64,000 nucleotides of DNA, from the NCBI GenBank assembly GCA_017311185.1, contig JAESUZ010003492.1, positions 124,001-188,000 of the forward strand, given 5' to 3'. The translations under genes were made by a program, and so were the position numbers. Source of the DNA: Proteles cristata cristata (taxonomy: Eukaryota > Chordata > Mammalia > Carnivora > Hyaenidae). The notes beneath the pieces were generated by a model. It was not told the DNA's origin. It did not search any database and saw nothing but the letters and a program-made list of their open reading frames with translations. Below, piece after piece: positions 1-11,938 of this stretch. Positions within the stretch are counted from its first letter, which is position 1. Each line of letters begins with the position of its first letter.

Positions 1-1190
1 TGGAATAAAATATTGACTTTAAAGAATGCTCATTGCAATACTGGCCACGAAGTCTGAATTTGACTTTTAATCATTGAGTAATTCCTAAGAAATATTTGGA
101 CTTCAACTATGCTTCAAACTGGCAGAGACTGAGTCTTACAATTTTGTATTTACATTTAGTACAATGTACCTCGTACAGTGCTGGCCCCCATCAAGCTCTT
201 GTTGATTGGTTGGACAATAGAGAATTTGCTTTGGATGTAAGACAGTACAGCCATGTCCTTCTGAATGTCTTGAGCAACTTTACAATCCCCTATCCCCTCC
301 ACCTTAGCAGACTTTTTTGTTAAAACTCCCAGGACACTTGTACAAATGACCAGACAGGTGGTTTCCAGCATTTATGCCTTTATGAATGCTCCTTACTGAT
401 TCTTTTCATAGCATCTTTACTGCCTCTTTTCTCTTTCTATGATTTTGGAGTTGGTGAGCCAGTAGGTTTGAGATGCAAGGCTTTCCATGCCATGGCTTTC
501 TGAAGTGAGAAGCAAATATGTTTCTTCTGAAGAGAAGTCATTATTGAGCAAACAACCCCCACAGGGCTGACTCATCACTCTTCTTAGAGTACCCAACTTC
601 TAGAGTTGTGGAGAGACTTCAACTTGACAGAGCTAATATTTTGGGAGAGAAAGGCATCAACTATAGCTTCAGCAGCATCAACCTCATTTCTAATCTTGCC
701 TACCATCATCTTGAGAAAATCTTTCCAATGGGACTCACTCCCTTCCTCTATATAATGGTCATCATGTTCTTCTATTACATGCCTTAATGTAGCAAAAATG
801 TTTCCTGATAGAGCAAGCCTTCTGTGTGGTCAACCACACGGCTCAACCACAGCCTAGATACACTCTCTTATGACTCTCATTCTGATTGTAAATCAAACCA
901 GAAGATCACACTTGCTTATGCTCTGGCTAAGGCTGGTTTTCTCAAGGTGTTTTACTTGGTGGCTGGAACTGGCTTGGAGAATGATACATGGGTGAAGTGA
1001 AGAGTGGTTGGTGAGGAAGCTCAAATGGACTGTGAGGTTCATGTCCTCTCAGGTGAAGTAGGTGTTGCTGATAATCTCCGAAGACTTGAAACATGATAGA
1101 CTTGGCTTTGATACAGTCACAAATGATTCAGTGACCTCCACTGCAATCAAGCTTCAGGCATTCAACACCCTCCTTAATCCAGTTGATCTT
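1..1190 (-). pseudogene. Possible decayed gene-derived segment, unidentified
   Basis: Two minus-strand stretches read unusually well for this AT-rich DNA. One is an open run of roughly 80 codons, about 584-825, rich in charged residues (for example EEHDDHYIEEGSE and KIRNEVDAAEAIVDAFL), with no ATG and ending at a TAA at 584-586. The other is a 71-codon frame at 156-371. They lie in different frames with stops between. A processed pseudogene running right to left is one explanation; chance is the other. I do not recognise a parent gene. A minus-strand SINE with its own target duplication begins just after this stretch. Confidence 0.2.
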
Positions 1191-1205
1191 CTTTTGCTAT
1201 TAAAA

Positions 1206-1218
1206 TATCTTTATTTTT

Positions 1219-1262
<44 letters not shown>

Positions 1263-1424
1263 TCACAAGCAGGGGAGGGGCAGAGAGAGAGGGAGACACA
1301 GAATCCAAAGCAGGCTCCAGGCTCTGAGCTGTCAGCACCTAGGCCAATGCAGGGCTTGAACTGAGACATCAAAACCTGAGCCCAAGTCAGACGCTCAACC
1401 GACTGAGCTATCCCCGGCACCCCA
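1206..1424 (-). mobile_element. Felid CAN-SINE, full length, minus
   Basis: Complete copy in reverse orientation, with the T-rich tail and a GA tract at the left and the head at the right reading CCCCGGCACCCC. It is flanked by a perfect 15-bp target duplication, CTTTTGCTATTAAAA at 1191-1205 and 1425-1439. The 88-codon frame crossing it is a SINE reading and not a gene. Confidence 0.95.
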
Positions 1425-1453
1425 CTTTTGCTATTAAAAATAAAGCTTTTAAA

Positions 1454-1626
1454 GGGGTGCCTGGGTAGCCTCACCAACTCTTGATTTTGGTTCAGGTCAT
1501 GATTTCACGGTTTGTGAGTTCAAGTTCCGTGTTGGATTCTGCTTGGGATTCTCTGTCTCTCCCTCTGTCTCTGCACCTCCTCCACTTGTGTCGTCTCTCC
1601 CTCTCTCTCAAAATAAATAAATAAGT
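1454..1626 (+). mobile_element. Felid CAN-SINE, plus, internally shortened
   Basis: Head GGGGTGCCTGGGTAGCCTC, then TCAGGTCATGATTTCACGG and the CT-rich body, ending in AAAATAAATAAATAAG. Part of the tRNA-like head and the GACAGCTCAGAGCC block are missing. It starts 14 bp after the downstream target duplication of the previous, opposite-facing SINE, so the two form a head-to-head pair. No clear target duplication of its own. Confidence 0.9.
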
Positions 1627-4600
1627 TTAAACAAAAGAAATACAACTTTTTAAAGGAGAAATTTAATATTTTTTTTTACCATTGCACTTCAGTCGCCTAC
1701 ATTAGCACATGGGATATTATAGGCACTCAATCAATATTTTTAAAAAGTGAGAAAAAGCAAAAAGGAAGTAAACAAAAAAGCAAGAAAAAATATAAAGAAA
1801 AACAAATGCATTATTGAATTCAATTATTTCAAAGTTTATATGGAAAAATAAGTTAAAATATTTGACCACAGGGAAATAACTATTTTATACAGGTAAACAT
1901 AGATTTGACTTTCCATGTATTAGAGCATTTTGCATAAATATAATTTAAATGATATGGGATAAACTAAAAAAACAAACACACTGAACAACCAAAGAGTTGA
2001 GAAATCCCAAAATAACACTATACAATAATTATAATAGAACTTATATATGTAAGTTAACAATTGTTAAAATTATCTTATTACTGTAATCTATTAGAATATC
2101 TGTTTATGTCCGTGGGAAAATGTTTATAATTACTTTAGCTATAAAATAAACAGATATCTATAGAACTTAAAAATCTCAAATCAAAGCAAAGAATGTGGAG
2201 GACAGTAACTCTCAAAATTATGTAGGACAGGCAATTTTCAGATGCCAGAAACAATAGAATAAACTAAAAACTTTAAGAAACAGTCCAAAATAAACAAGCC
2301 AGTGAAAACATAGTGCTTTTTAATATTGATAAAACTAATAAAAGAATAAGATTCTAGATAGCCAGATAAATGCATTGTTAAGCTTATCACATTTTAAGTA
2401 GTTCTGCACAGGAGCAACGTTTTTGATCTGAATGAACTAGAACACAAGAATGACTCAAGAAAAAAAGTCAAGAAAACTAAAATTCTTATGTTCATGTTCT
2501 TCTGTCAAACTTGTATGTTGAAGAAGATTATTTGTGGTGGGGTACAAAGAGAATATTGAAAACCTTCTCGAGTCTCACTCCAGGACAATGGAAAAATTAC
2601 CCAACTATACAAGCATGGGTGTGACGTGTGTGTTTCTTTCTGACCAAAAAGTTATAGTAGGGAGAAAAGAATATGCCCAAAGAAAAAAGGGGGGGAAAAA
2701 CCTTAACAAAAAAAGTCTAGAAATGCTACTCTGAAACTCTAAGTGTGCAAACCATCCTTCATGCTTTGTCTAGTATGATAATTACATATCAAACAAATCA
2801 CATGTGCTGTGTATTTCTTTTTCTTTTGTGTCTATCAAATGCAAAAATACTATTACAAATCCAATGCATTTCAAAAGATATGGCTTTACATAGCCAATAT
2901 AAAAGAAAATGTATTTGAGGAATATTATTTGAATAAATTAAAACCCAAAGAAAAAAGGAAACTGATAGGAACACTAATAGAGACCTTGTACATGAGACTG
3001 TGAATTGACATTCCAGACTTAATTTTGTTTTGATAGTTTTATCTTCACATTTAAAGTCATTCCAATTTCCTTGGTTGAGAAGACAGCCAAAAGGCAACTG
3101 AGCCACAAGCTACCCATTTTGATTGTCTTAATCATTGTTTTTAATTTAAATTAAACTGAATGGCTGGAATAGAAATTTGGAATGAAATTTGTCTGATCAT
3201 GGGCACTGATCTTTCTAATCCTATAAAAAGAATGAGACTTCATTTCTCTTAATATAGCCACCGGATAAAGACTTATACTTCCTTTAGCTGTATTGCTGCA
3301 CAGAAAGCATTCAAATTTTGACTTAAAACTTGTCTATTGCATACTATTAATTAGGACTTAATGTGCAAGTTCATTAAGGGATGCAACCACTGGATTTATT
3401 TTGGCTTTTATTTTAATTGCAGTAGCTATAATATAAAATCTATTATCCTGCATTTTTTATTACAATATATCCTTATGCAGTTTGAATTAAAAAATCTTCA
3501 AGAATGCATGTAATTTTCCTATTGGTCATGACTGGTTATGCAAATCCCCTTTTCAAATATTCTTAAAGGTAGGTTCATATTTTAGATCTTATTAAATTAA
3601 AAATTAAAAGGCACAAAACTATCAACCACAAAAAAAGGGTTTTTATACTCTAGTTTCATCTTGATAATAGGCATTTATTATTCACTTTCTGTTTTAAATT
3701 ACAGTGTGCTGACTTGAATCTAACAATAGACTTTATTTAATTTGGTTATGTGTTACCGGAGGTAACTGTAGGTACATTCTTTAATACCTACTCAGGTATT
3801 TTCTCTTATACTGAAACTCTTGTTCCTAGATCTGTACACTATGAACCAGATGCTGACACAGAGGTCTTAAAAGTGGAAATTAAAAAAACAAAAAACCTCA
3901 TTAGAATTCAGGTAAAACTATCCTGCCTGACTCCAAGGCATAGAAACATGCAGGATTATAAATACACTACAATTGCAGCAAAGTGAGATAATTATATCAA
4001 GAAACTGTTCTGTTGTATTGATTCTTATCAAATTTGTTCAGTAGATCTTAAACATTAAAGGGTGATCATGGTCAGTCATTTCATTTCCCAGTTTAAGTAA
4101 GCTACTGCATTATCAGTTTCAATAACATGGACATCATTCATTGTGAAAGATACCTTTGGAGCAAAGTAAAGTCAGGTCATGGGGGTGTTCTTTCAACACC
4201 ACAGTGAGTAGGGTGGGAGCCTGTGGACTACTAACTGTAAATAAAATTGTAAGAACTAGAAATTTAGACATTGTCTCTGTTTTCATTTTACAGAGAACAT
4301 ATTCACCTACTAAGTTAGTGACTCTCATAATTACCTATTTTTCTTGGATATTAAGGATTAATAAGCCATCTTCTAAGAGAGACAAAGGGAAAAATTCAAG
4401 ATGTTCAGAGTCCAAACTTCTTTTTTTAGCTGGGGTCTTGTGAGATGATATTAAAGAAGAGAAGAAGATCATTTCTCTTTTCTCTGATGCCTTTTTTTGT
4501 TAGGCAAAATGTTTCTTCTTCTGAGGAAGTATCTCTGGAGTATTCTTCCAGTGCAGAAATTGTTGTTCTGATGATCTGAATCAAGTGGCCTTTATTTCAC

Positions 4601-5511
4601 CTAGCTTCAGATCATCTTCGGTACCAGATATTCTGATTCTAATAAGCAAGACCCCATTTTCATTTATGTAAGTCCCTCTGGAAGCTGTAGTCAAAGAATC
4701 ATAATGTTTGGATTGTTTGGGCTTTCAATTGGTTATTCCAGGCAAGATTCCGGAGACTAATACTTTAAGAATCCAGACCGTACGAATCTGAGCAATTTCC
4801 TTCATGTCAGACTTTTGTTATGTTTTTTTCTCAATAAAATTCTACTCTTACATGGATGAAATAAACAAGCTGATTTTGTATTAAAAGTATCACACTTACA
4901 ACCTCTATGATTGATTCTATATACATTCTATAAGGATTTCTTTGCCAACATGTAGCCAGACTGTGAGTTGAATTTAACCTAACTTAAATTAATACACATT
5001 TTTTCAAGGTTTCAAATAAGATTTTTTAATTCCTATGTGATATAATTAAAAATGATCCCAGGTAATCATACTAAAAATTTGAAACTCTGCTTTGATTAAT
5101 AGAATATGTTTATGTTTGAATGTTTTCTGTATTAAATTTTGAAGTATTGCCTCTAGTAATCTCTCTGAGTTTATAGTTTCCTTGATCATGCAACTTTATA
5201 TGTGAAATAGCCTAACAACATGAATATAATAAGTTTCACAAAGTATATTATAATCCCACTTTATTGATCTGTTCTAAAAGACTGTCAAAAGGTGTTCTAT
5301 AAACAACTGACCATCTATAATACTATCCTCTGAATTGTTTTGAATTTTCTATTTCCATCTGTAATCTTAACTAGACCCACACAAATTTTCTGTACAATCA
5401 ATGTCCCCTGCTACAGATAATTTTTATCTTCTCTCCATACCTGCATGATGCTTATTCCCACATAATTCTATTCTTTGCTAAACATGATTTAATCAGATGT
5501 TTTAAAACACT
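1627..5511. other. Unique AT-rich sequence, no gene seen
   Basis: About 3.9 kb with A/T runs and short scattered frames only (for example 66 codons at 2534-2734, 102 at 2798-3106 minus, 78 at 3750-3986 plus and 95 at 4156-4443 plus). None shows a recognisable domain, splice context or repeat homology. The overlap of plus and minus frames at 2798-3106 argues that they are chance. I see no RNA gene here. Confidence 0.6.
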
Positions 5512-5526
5512 GATTTGACATTTAAT

Positions 5527-5738
5527 TTCTTTTAATATTTACTTATTTTTGATAGACAGAGAGAGAAAGTGTGATCAGGAGAGGAGCAGTGTGAGAGGGG
5601 GTCACAGAATCTGAAGCAGGCTCCAGGCTCTTAGCTGTCAGCACAGAGCCTGATGCGGGATCCAAAATGACGAAACATGAGATCATGACCTGAGCCAAAG
5701 TCAGACGCTTAACCGACTGAGCCATCCAGGTGCCCCCC
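5527..5738 (-). mobile_element. Felid CAN-SINE, full length, minus
   Basis: Reverse copy ending in GAGCCATCCAGGTGCCCC. A perfect 15-bp target duplication, GATTTGACATTTAAT, lies at 5512-5526 and 5739-5753. The body carries several substitutions against the consensus, so the intact duplication is notable but the copy is not among the youngest. Confidence 0.95.
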
Positions 5739-5753
5739 GATTTGACATTTAAT

Positions 5754-6378
5754 AAAGAATTTTTTTCTTACTTAATATTATATTGCTTTATTCAAATTAA
5801 AATAGACAACCTATTACTTCAGGCACTGTGGCGGACAATGTATCATATGAAATCTGACATTATACACTGTCCCAGATTAAACCTCTTCACTCTGGCTGCA
5901 GGCCTCTCTTACATGCATGGTGATTTTACTTAAAACCACCATTCCATACATTATGTAATCACAGCACCACAGATATTGGAATCCGGCCAATATGACTTGT
6001 CTCTTTAATGCTTTTACACACTCTATATTACAAAGATATACCCTATACTTATGCCTGTAAAAAATTTAAAAAGTGCTACATTTATAATTAGTGATTAAGA
6101 CACATTGTGATTGCTCATAGCTTTTGCTCTTACTTAGAGCAACAAGGAATTTGAAGAACACAGTTTGTTTAATAAATTATAATCAAATCTACAAAATTTA
6201 AGATATGGACTTTTAAACACATTAATGTGTTTTCCTTAATGTTTCTGCATACAATTTGTATTGTTCTTTTAGTAATAAAAATAACAAAGCTTTATTTTTA
6301 ACATAGTAGCAAATGTAGTTTGATAAAGACAATAGCTCACAAATATAACATATTATAAATGTAGTATATTAGAAATTA
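5754..6378. other. Unique AT-rich sequence
   Basis: No repeat or gene recognised. The 67-codon frame at 5730-5933 begins in the SINE edge and has no recognisable features. Confidence 0.5.
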
Positions 6379-6582
6379 GGGTACCTGGGTGGGTCAGTTG
6401 GTTAAGTGCCTGGCTATTGATTTCAGCTCAAGTCATGATCTCATGGTCATGTGATCCAGACCCGCGTCAGGCCCTGCTCTGGGCATGAACCCAGCTTCAG
6501 ATTCTCTCTCTCTATCCTTTTCCCCTTCCCCCACTTATACTCTCCCCCACCACCACCACACACAAATAAAACACAACAAAAA
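6379..6582 (+). mobile_element. CAN-SINE, diverged, plus
   Basis: Begins GGGTACCTGGGTGGGTCAG and contains TCATGATCTCATGG. The middle reads TGCTCTGGGCATGAACC, unlike most other copies here. The tail is CACACAAATAAAACAC. No target duplication could be seen, consistent with an older subfamily. Confidence 0.85.
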
Positions 6583-6649
6583 CAGATTAGCTATTAGTAA
6601 AAAGAGGATGTGATTAGCTGCCTATTTTCTTCTCTCGCTCTCTTTCATT

Positions 6650-7070
6650 TTTTCTCAAATTTGTCTTTACATTCTTGTTTGTTAACATAGAGCATAATTT
6701 TGGTTTCAGGACTGCTATTTAGTGATTCATCACTTACATATAACACCCAGTGCTCAACACAAGTGCCCTCCTAATACTCATCATCCATCTATCCCATCCT
6801 CCACCCACCTCCCCTCCAGCAAACCTTAGTTTGTTCTCTATGGTTAAGAGTCTCTTATGGTTTGCTGCCCTCTCTTTATTTATCCCTTTCCCTATGTTTG
6901 TCTGTTTTGTTTCTTAAATTCCACATATGAGTGAAATCATGTGGTGTTTGTCTTTCTCTGACTGACTTATTTCATTTAGCATAATACTCAGCTCCATCCA
7001 TGTTGTTGCAAATGGAAGATTCATTCTTTTGAATACCTGAGTAATATTCCATTGTGTATATATACCACCT
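6650..7070 (-). mobile_element. L1 3' UTR and ORF2 end (part 1 of split L1)
   Basis: Antisense L1 3' end: GTTAACATAGAGCATAAT, TAACACCCAGTGCTCAAC, CATCCATGTTGTTGCAAATG, then CCATTGTGTATATATACC. It stops at about 7070 where a second L1 3' end begins. The following part of the same L1 reappears near 8046 at TGCTATAAACATTGGGGTG, so I treat 6650-7070 and 8046-11938 as one element opened by later insertions. Confidence 0.85.
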
Positions 7071-7071
7071 C

Positions 7072-7320
7072 TTCTTTTTTTAATTTTTAAATTTAATTTA
7101 AATCCAAGTTAGTTAACATATAGCATAATAATGATTTCAAGAGTAGAATTTAGTGATTCATCACTTACGTATAACACCCAGTGCTCATGATAACAAGTGC
7201 CCTCCTTAATGCCCATCGGCCATCTAGCCCATCCCCCACCCACCTCCCCTCAAGCAACCCTCATTTTGCTCTCTGTATTTAAGAGTTTCTTACAGTTTGC
7301 TTCTCTCTCTCTTTTATCTT
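7072..7320 (-). mobile_element. Second L1 3' end, 5'-truncated
   Basis: A second antisense copy of the same 3' UTR motifs (GTTAGTTAACATATAGCATA, TAACACCCAGTGCTCATG, CTCCTTAATGCCCATC) directly after the first. It is about 250 bp long and ends at TTTGCTTCTCTCTCTC before a TA/CA tract. It is best read as a short L1 inserted into the larger L1. Confidence 0.8.
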
Positions 7321-7324
7321 ATTT

Positions 7325-7560
7325 TTTAGACACACACATATATATACATATATATGTATATATATGAAGTATATATCCTTTATATATAAGTATATAATTA
7401 CACACACATACACACACATATACACATATGCCTACTTTTAAGATTTTTTCCATTGTTTTCTCATCTTCACTTCCAGCCCATATTCACAAACTTGTGTCCA
7501 TATGCACACACATACACACAAACACACAAATAGACACACATGTACACACACATTAATGTA
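7325..7560. repeat. TA/CA dinucleotide tracts
   Basis: Mixed ACACAC and TATATA runs at 7330-7430 and a CA-rich stretch at 7500-7555, separated by about 70 bp of ordinary sequence. They lie inside the interruption of the large L1. Confidence 0.9.
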
Positions 7561-7754
7561 TGTTTCATGAAGGCAGGGATTTTTATCTGTCTTATTTATT
7601 GCTGCTACCACAATGTGTATAATTCTACCTGGGAAATATTATCAACTCAGTAAATGTTTACTTAATTAAATAATAAATATTTTGAAGGTTTTGCAAGAAA
7701 TATCCGTGAGATCTTTCTAATAGCATAGAGATAAAGGTTTAAAAAAATAATTTT

Positions 7755-7968
7755 GGGACACCTGGGTGGTTCAGTTAGTTAGGTGTTCTACTTCAGCTCA
7801 GGTCATAATCTCACAGCTCGTAAGTTCTAGCCCCACAATGGACTCTGTGCTGACAGCTCAGAGCCTAGAGTCTGCTTCGGATTCTGTGTCTCCCTCTCTT
7901 TCTGCCTCTACCTTGCTTGCTCTATGTGTGTGTGTGTCTTTCTCTCAAAAATAAATAAAAATTAAAAA
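7755..7968 (+). mobile_element. Felid CAN-SINE, plus
   Basis: Starts GGGACACCTGGGTGGTTCAG and ends CTCTCAAAAATAAATAAAAA. It carries the CTGTGCTGACAGCTCAGAGC block. It lies in the segment that splits the large L1. The 62-codon frame through it is the usual reading of the SINE. Confidence 0.93.
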
Positions 7969-8045
7969 TAAACAATCCCTTATATAGATCATGCACAAAG
8001 CATAGAACTTAGAACATGTTATTGATAGTCATGCTCCCTACAATG

Positions 8046-11000
8046 CATGTTTGGCATTGGTTATTTAACACATAATGTTGCTATAAACATTGGGGTGCGT
8101 GTGGCCTTTGGAATCAATAATTTTGTATTCTATAGATAAATACCTAGTAATTCGATCACTGAGTCATAGGGTAGTTTTATTTTTAACTGTTTGAGGAACC
8201 TCCAAATTGTCTTGTAGACTCGCTGCACTAGTTTGCTTTTACACCAATAGTATAAGAGGGTTCTCCTTTCTCCACATCCTCACCAATATCTGTTTTTTTT
8301 CTCAGTTGTTGACTTTAGCAATTCTGACAGGTGTGAGATACCAATGTGGTATCTCATTGTGGTTCTGATTTGTATTTACCTGATGATATGTGGTATTCAG
8401 CATTTTTCCATGTGCCTGTTAGCTATTTGTATGTTTTCTTTGAAGAAATATCTATTCATGTCTTCTGCTCATTTATTAATTGGATTATTTATTTGTGTGT
8501 GTGTTTTAAGCTTGTTAAGTTTTTTATAGATTTTAGATATTAACCCTTCATCAGATAGCTCATTTGCAAATATCCTTTCCCATTCTGAAAGCTGCCTTTT
8601 AGTTTTGTTGATTCTTTCCTTCACTGTGCAGAAGTTTTTTTATCTTAATGAAGTCCCAATAGTTCATTTTTGGCTTTGCTTTTCTTCTAGTAACAAGTTG
8701 CTATGGCTAAGGTCAAAGAGGTTGCTACTTGTGTTGTCTTCTAGGATTTTGAAGGTTTCGTGTCTCACATTTAGGTCTTTCATCCATTTTGAATTTATTT
8801 TTGAATGTGATGTAAGAAAATGTTGTGGTTTCATTCTTCTGCATGTCACTGTCCAGTTTTCTGAACACCATTTGTTGAAGAGACTGACTTTTCCACTAAA
8901 TATTCTTTGCTACTTTGCCAAAGATTAGTTGGCCATTTCTTGGTTTTCTATTCTGTTCCATTGATCTATGTATCTGTTTTTGTGTCAGTATCACACTGTC
9001 TTGATGATTATAGCTTTATAATACAGCTTTAAGTCTGGAATTGTAATGTTCCGGGCTTGTTTTTCTTTTCCAAGATTGCTTTGGCTATTTGGGTTCCATT
9101 GTTGTTCCATACAAATTTTAGGATTGTTTGTTCTAATTCTGTGAAAATTCCTGTTGGGATTTTGATAGGGATTGCATTAAATGTGTAGATTGATTTGGAT
9201 AGTGTAGACATCTTAACAATATTTTTTCTTCCAATCCATGAGCACGGAATGTTTTTCCATTTCCTTGTATCATCGTCAATTCCTTTCAAAAGTGTTCAAT
9301 AACTTTCAGAGTACATATCTTTTACCTCTTTGATTAAATCTATTCTTAGGTATCTTACGATTTTGGGTGCAGTTGTAAATGCGAGTGATTCCTTGATTTA
9401 TCTTTCTGCTACTTCATCATTGGTGTATAGAAATGCAACAAATTTCTGTGCATTTAGTTTGTATCTTACAAAGTTACTGAATTTGTGTATCAGTTTTAGA
9501 ATTTTTTTGGTTGAGTCTTACATTTTTTTTACATAGAATATCATGTTGTCTGCAAATAGTGAATATTTGACTTCTTCTTTTCCCATTTGGATGCCTTTTA
9601 TTCCTTTTTGTTGCCAGATTGCTGAGGTTAGGACTTCCAGTACTATGTTAAATAACAATGGTGGACAGGTGGACATCCCTGTCTTGTTCCTGACCATAGA
9701 GGAAAAGCTCTCAGTTTTCCCTCATTGGGTATGACATTAGCTATGGGCCTTTTATATATGGACTTTATGATGGAGAGACATGTTCCCTCTATCCTTACTT
9801 TTTTGAGGGTTTTTATCAAGAAAAGATTCTATATTTTGTCAAATATTTTTTCGGCATCTATCGAGAGGACAATATGATTTGCATTTTTTCTTTTATTAAT
9901 GTGGTGTGTCATGTTGATTGATCTGTGAATATTGAATTAGCCCTATAGCACAGGAATAAATCCCACTTGATCGTGGTGAATAATTCTTTTAGTGTACTGT
10001 TGGATTTGATTTGCTAGTATCTTGTTCAGAAGTTTTGCATTCAAGTTCATCAAGCATATTGGCCTGTGATTCTCCTTTTTTCTGGGCTCTTTATCTGTTT
10101 TTGGAATCAAGGTAATACTGGCCTTGGAGAATGTTTTTGGAAATTGTCCTTTCCTTTTTATGTTTTTGTAACAGTTTCAGAATAGGTTTTAACTCTTCTT
10201 TAAGTGTTGGGTAGAATTCCTCTGGAAAGCCTTCTGGCCCTGAAATTTTGTTTTTGAGGAGATTTTTGATTACTTATTCATTTTTTTTTGCTGGTTATTG
10301 TTCTGTTCAAATATTCTATCTCTTCGTGTTTCAGTTTTGGTGTACTTTACATGCTTAGGGGAATTTATACATTCCTTCCAGATTCCCAATTTGTTGACAT
10401 ATTATTTTTCATAATATTGTCTTATAATTATTTGAATTTCTGTGGTATTGGTTGTAATCTCTCCTTTTTCATTCAGAATTTTATTTATTTGGGTCCCTTT
10501 TCTTTTTGATAAGTCTGGTGAGAGTTTTATCAATTTTATTAATTCTTTCAAAGAAACAGCTCTTAGTTTTGTTGATTTGTTTCACTGGGGTTTTTGTTTG
10601 TTTCTATATTATTAATTTCTACTCTAATACTCATTATTTCCCTTCTTCTGCTGGCTTTACTATTCCTTTTCTAGTTTCTTTAGGTGTAAGGTAGGTTGTT
10701 TATTTGAGAATTTTCTTTCTTCTTGAGGTAGGCCTATATTATTATATACTTCCTTCTCATGACTGCCTTGGCTATATCCCAAAGGTTCTGGACTGTCATG
10801 TTTACATTTTCACTTCCTTCTATGTATTTTTTAAAATTTCTTCTTTAATTTTCTGATTAGCCCATTCATTCATTAGTAGTATGCTCTTTGACCTACAGTA
10901 TTTGTGGTCTTTCCAATTTTTTTACTTGTGGTTGACCTCAAGTTTCATAGAGTTGCGGTCTGAAAGCATGCATGGTATGAACTCACTCCTTTTGTTCTTG

Positions 11001-11938
11001 CTGAGGGCTGCATTGTAACCCTTCTTCAGGTTTAGGCATATTACTTGTATCTATTTTGATTAGTTCCCTAGCCGTGACCTCTTCTTGTTCTTTCTTTTGG
11101 GGTGAATTCCTCTGTTTTGGCATTTTGTCTAGGTTTCTGTCTTTTGTGTGTTAGGAAAGCCTCTAGCTAGTTCTATTTCCACCAGAGCTGAAATTGCAAT
11201 ACTCTATGCTCGGTAGACCTGGTGCATACAGTGGGGGAGGAAGCTGAGCTGATCTTCTGGGAGAGGGACTGTGCTGTTTGCTCAAGTCCATCCATGCTGA
11301 TGGGAAGGGCGAAAATGGTGTCAGCCTGCTTTCTTCTCTGGCAAGGGGAAATTGCACCCGCCACTGTTCAGAAAGTCTTCACAGAAGAGCAAACAATCTC
11401 CTTTCCTGTGTCCCAGACTTCTCTCACATCTCTGCCTTCAAGTTCTCTGTGTCTGAACCATCTGCCCACCATGTGGCACAGTGCCCCTCTGTTTTATCTG
11501 AGGCACATGGCTGGGTTTCAAAACTCCAAATTTAAGGAACCAGTGTGGGATAGCAAGGACTTGTGCGGATCCTCTTGAGGAGGGTCTCACTGGGCTGTGG
11601 CTGGCTAGTACTGGTTTGTTCCAGAAAAGCAGTCACAGGACTCTACAGGGGCTTGGATTTTATGGTAAAGTGTAACAAATGGTCAGTATCCAGGTTAGCT
11701 GCCCTCAGCAGTTGTCCCTGCTCTTATGCTAATGGACTGGCCCGCTCAATAGCACCTGCTGACTCATATCACTGTACCTCTTATCTTCCATGACATGTCC
11801 GGTTTTCTCCCTCTAGTTATGCAGTTTGTTCTCTTAGTCCTCAGTCAATTTCCTGGGTGTTCAGAATCATTTGATAATTACCTAGCTGTTTGAGAGATGA
11901 GGCAAGCATAAGGTCCTTCTACTACTCTGACATCTTAA
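8046..11938 (-). mobile_element. L1 ORF2 to 5' UTR (part 2 of split L1)
   Basis: Antisense L1. From left to right it contains the ORF2 carboxyl end (TATAAACATTGGGGTG), the reverse transcriptase, the endonuclease region (about 10500-11030) and then a G/C-richer block at 11163-11938. Read on the minus strand, that block begins near AAGATGTCAGAGTAGAAGGA and continues GAACACCCAGGAAATTGAC, matching my recollection of the carnivore L1 5' UTR. So the 5' end is kept. About 4.3 kb of L1 is present in all, less than a full element, and I could not recognise an ORF1 between the 5' UTR and ORF2. Confidence 0.85.
8600..9700 (-). pseudogene. L1 ORF2 reverse transcriptase remnant, broken
   Basis: Minus-strand frames at 8664-8849 (KINSKWMKDLNVR) and 9029-9289 ([32 protein letters not shown]) are typical L1 ORF2 sequence, broken by stops and frameshifts. 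At 9542-9559 the catalytic motif reads F-A-D-N-M instead of F-A-D-D-M: the second aspartate codon, at 9545-9547, is AAC. This alone would disable the enzyme. Confidence 0.85.

Noticed and set aside
500..560. Methionine adenosyltransferase (MAT2A) pseudogene
   Set aside because: A short resemblance on the minus strand (TSES-type residues) did not extend to neighbouring sequence or in the right order.
5543..5725. Recurring small proteins starting MAQSV or similar (also 7766, 14966, 43417, 61258, 63488)
   Set aside because: All are the same reading of the CAN-SINE on its sense strand; the similarity is from the repeat and not a gene family.
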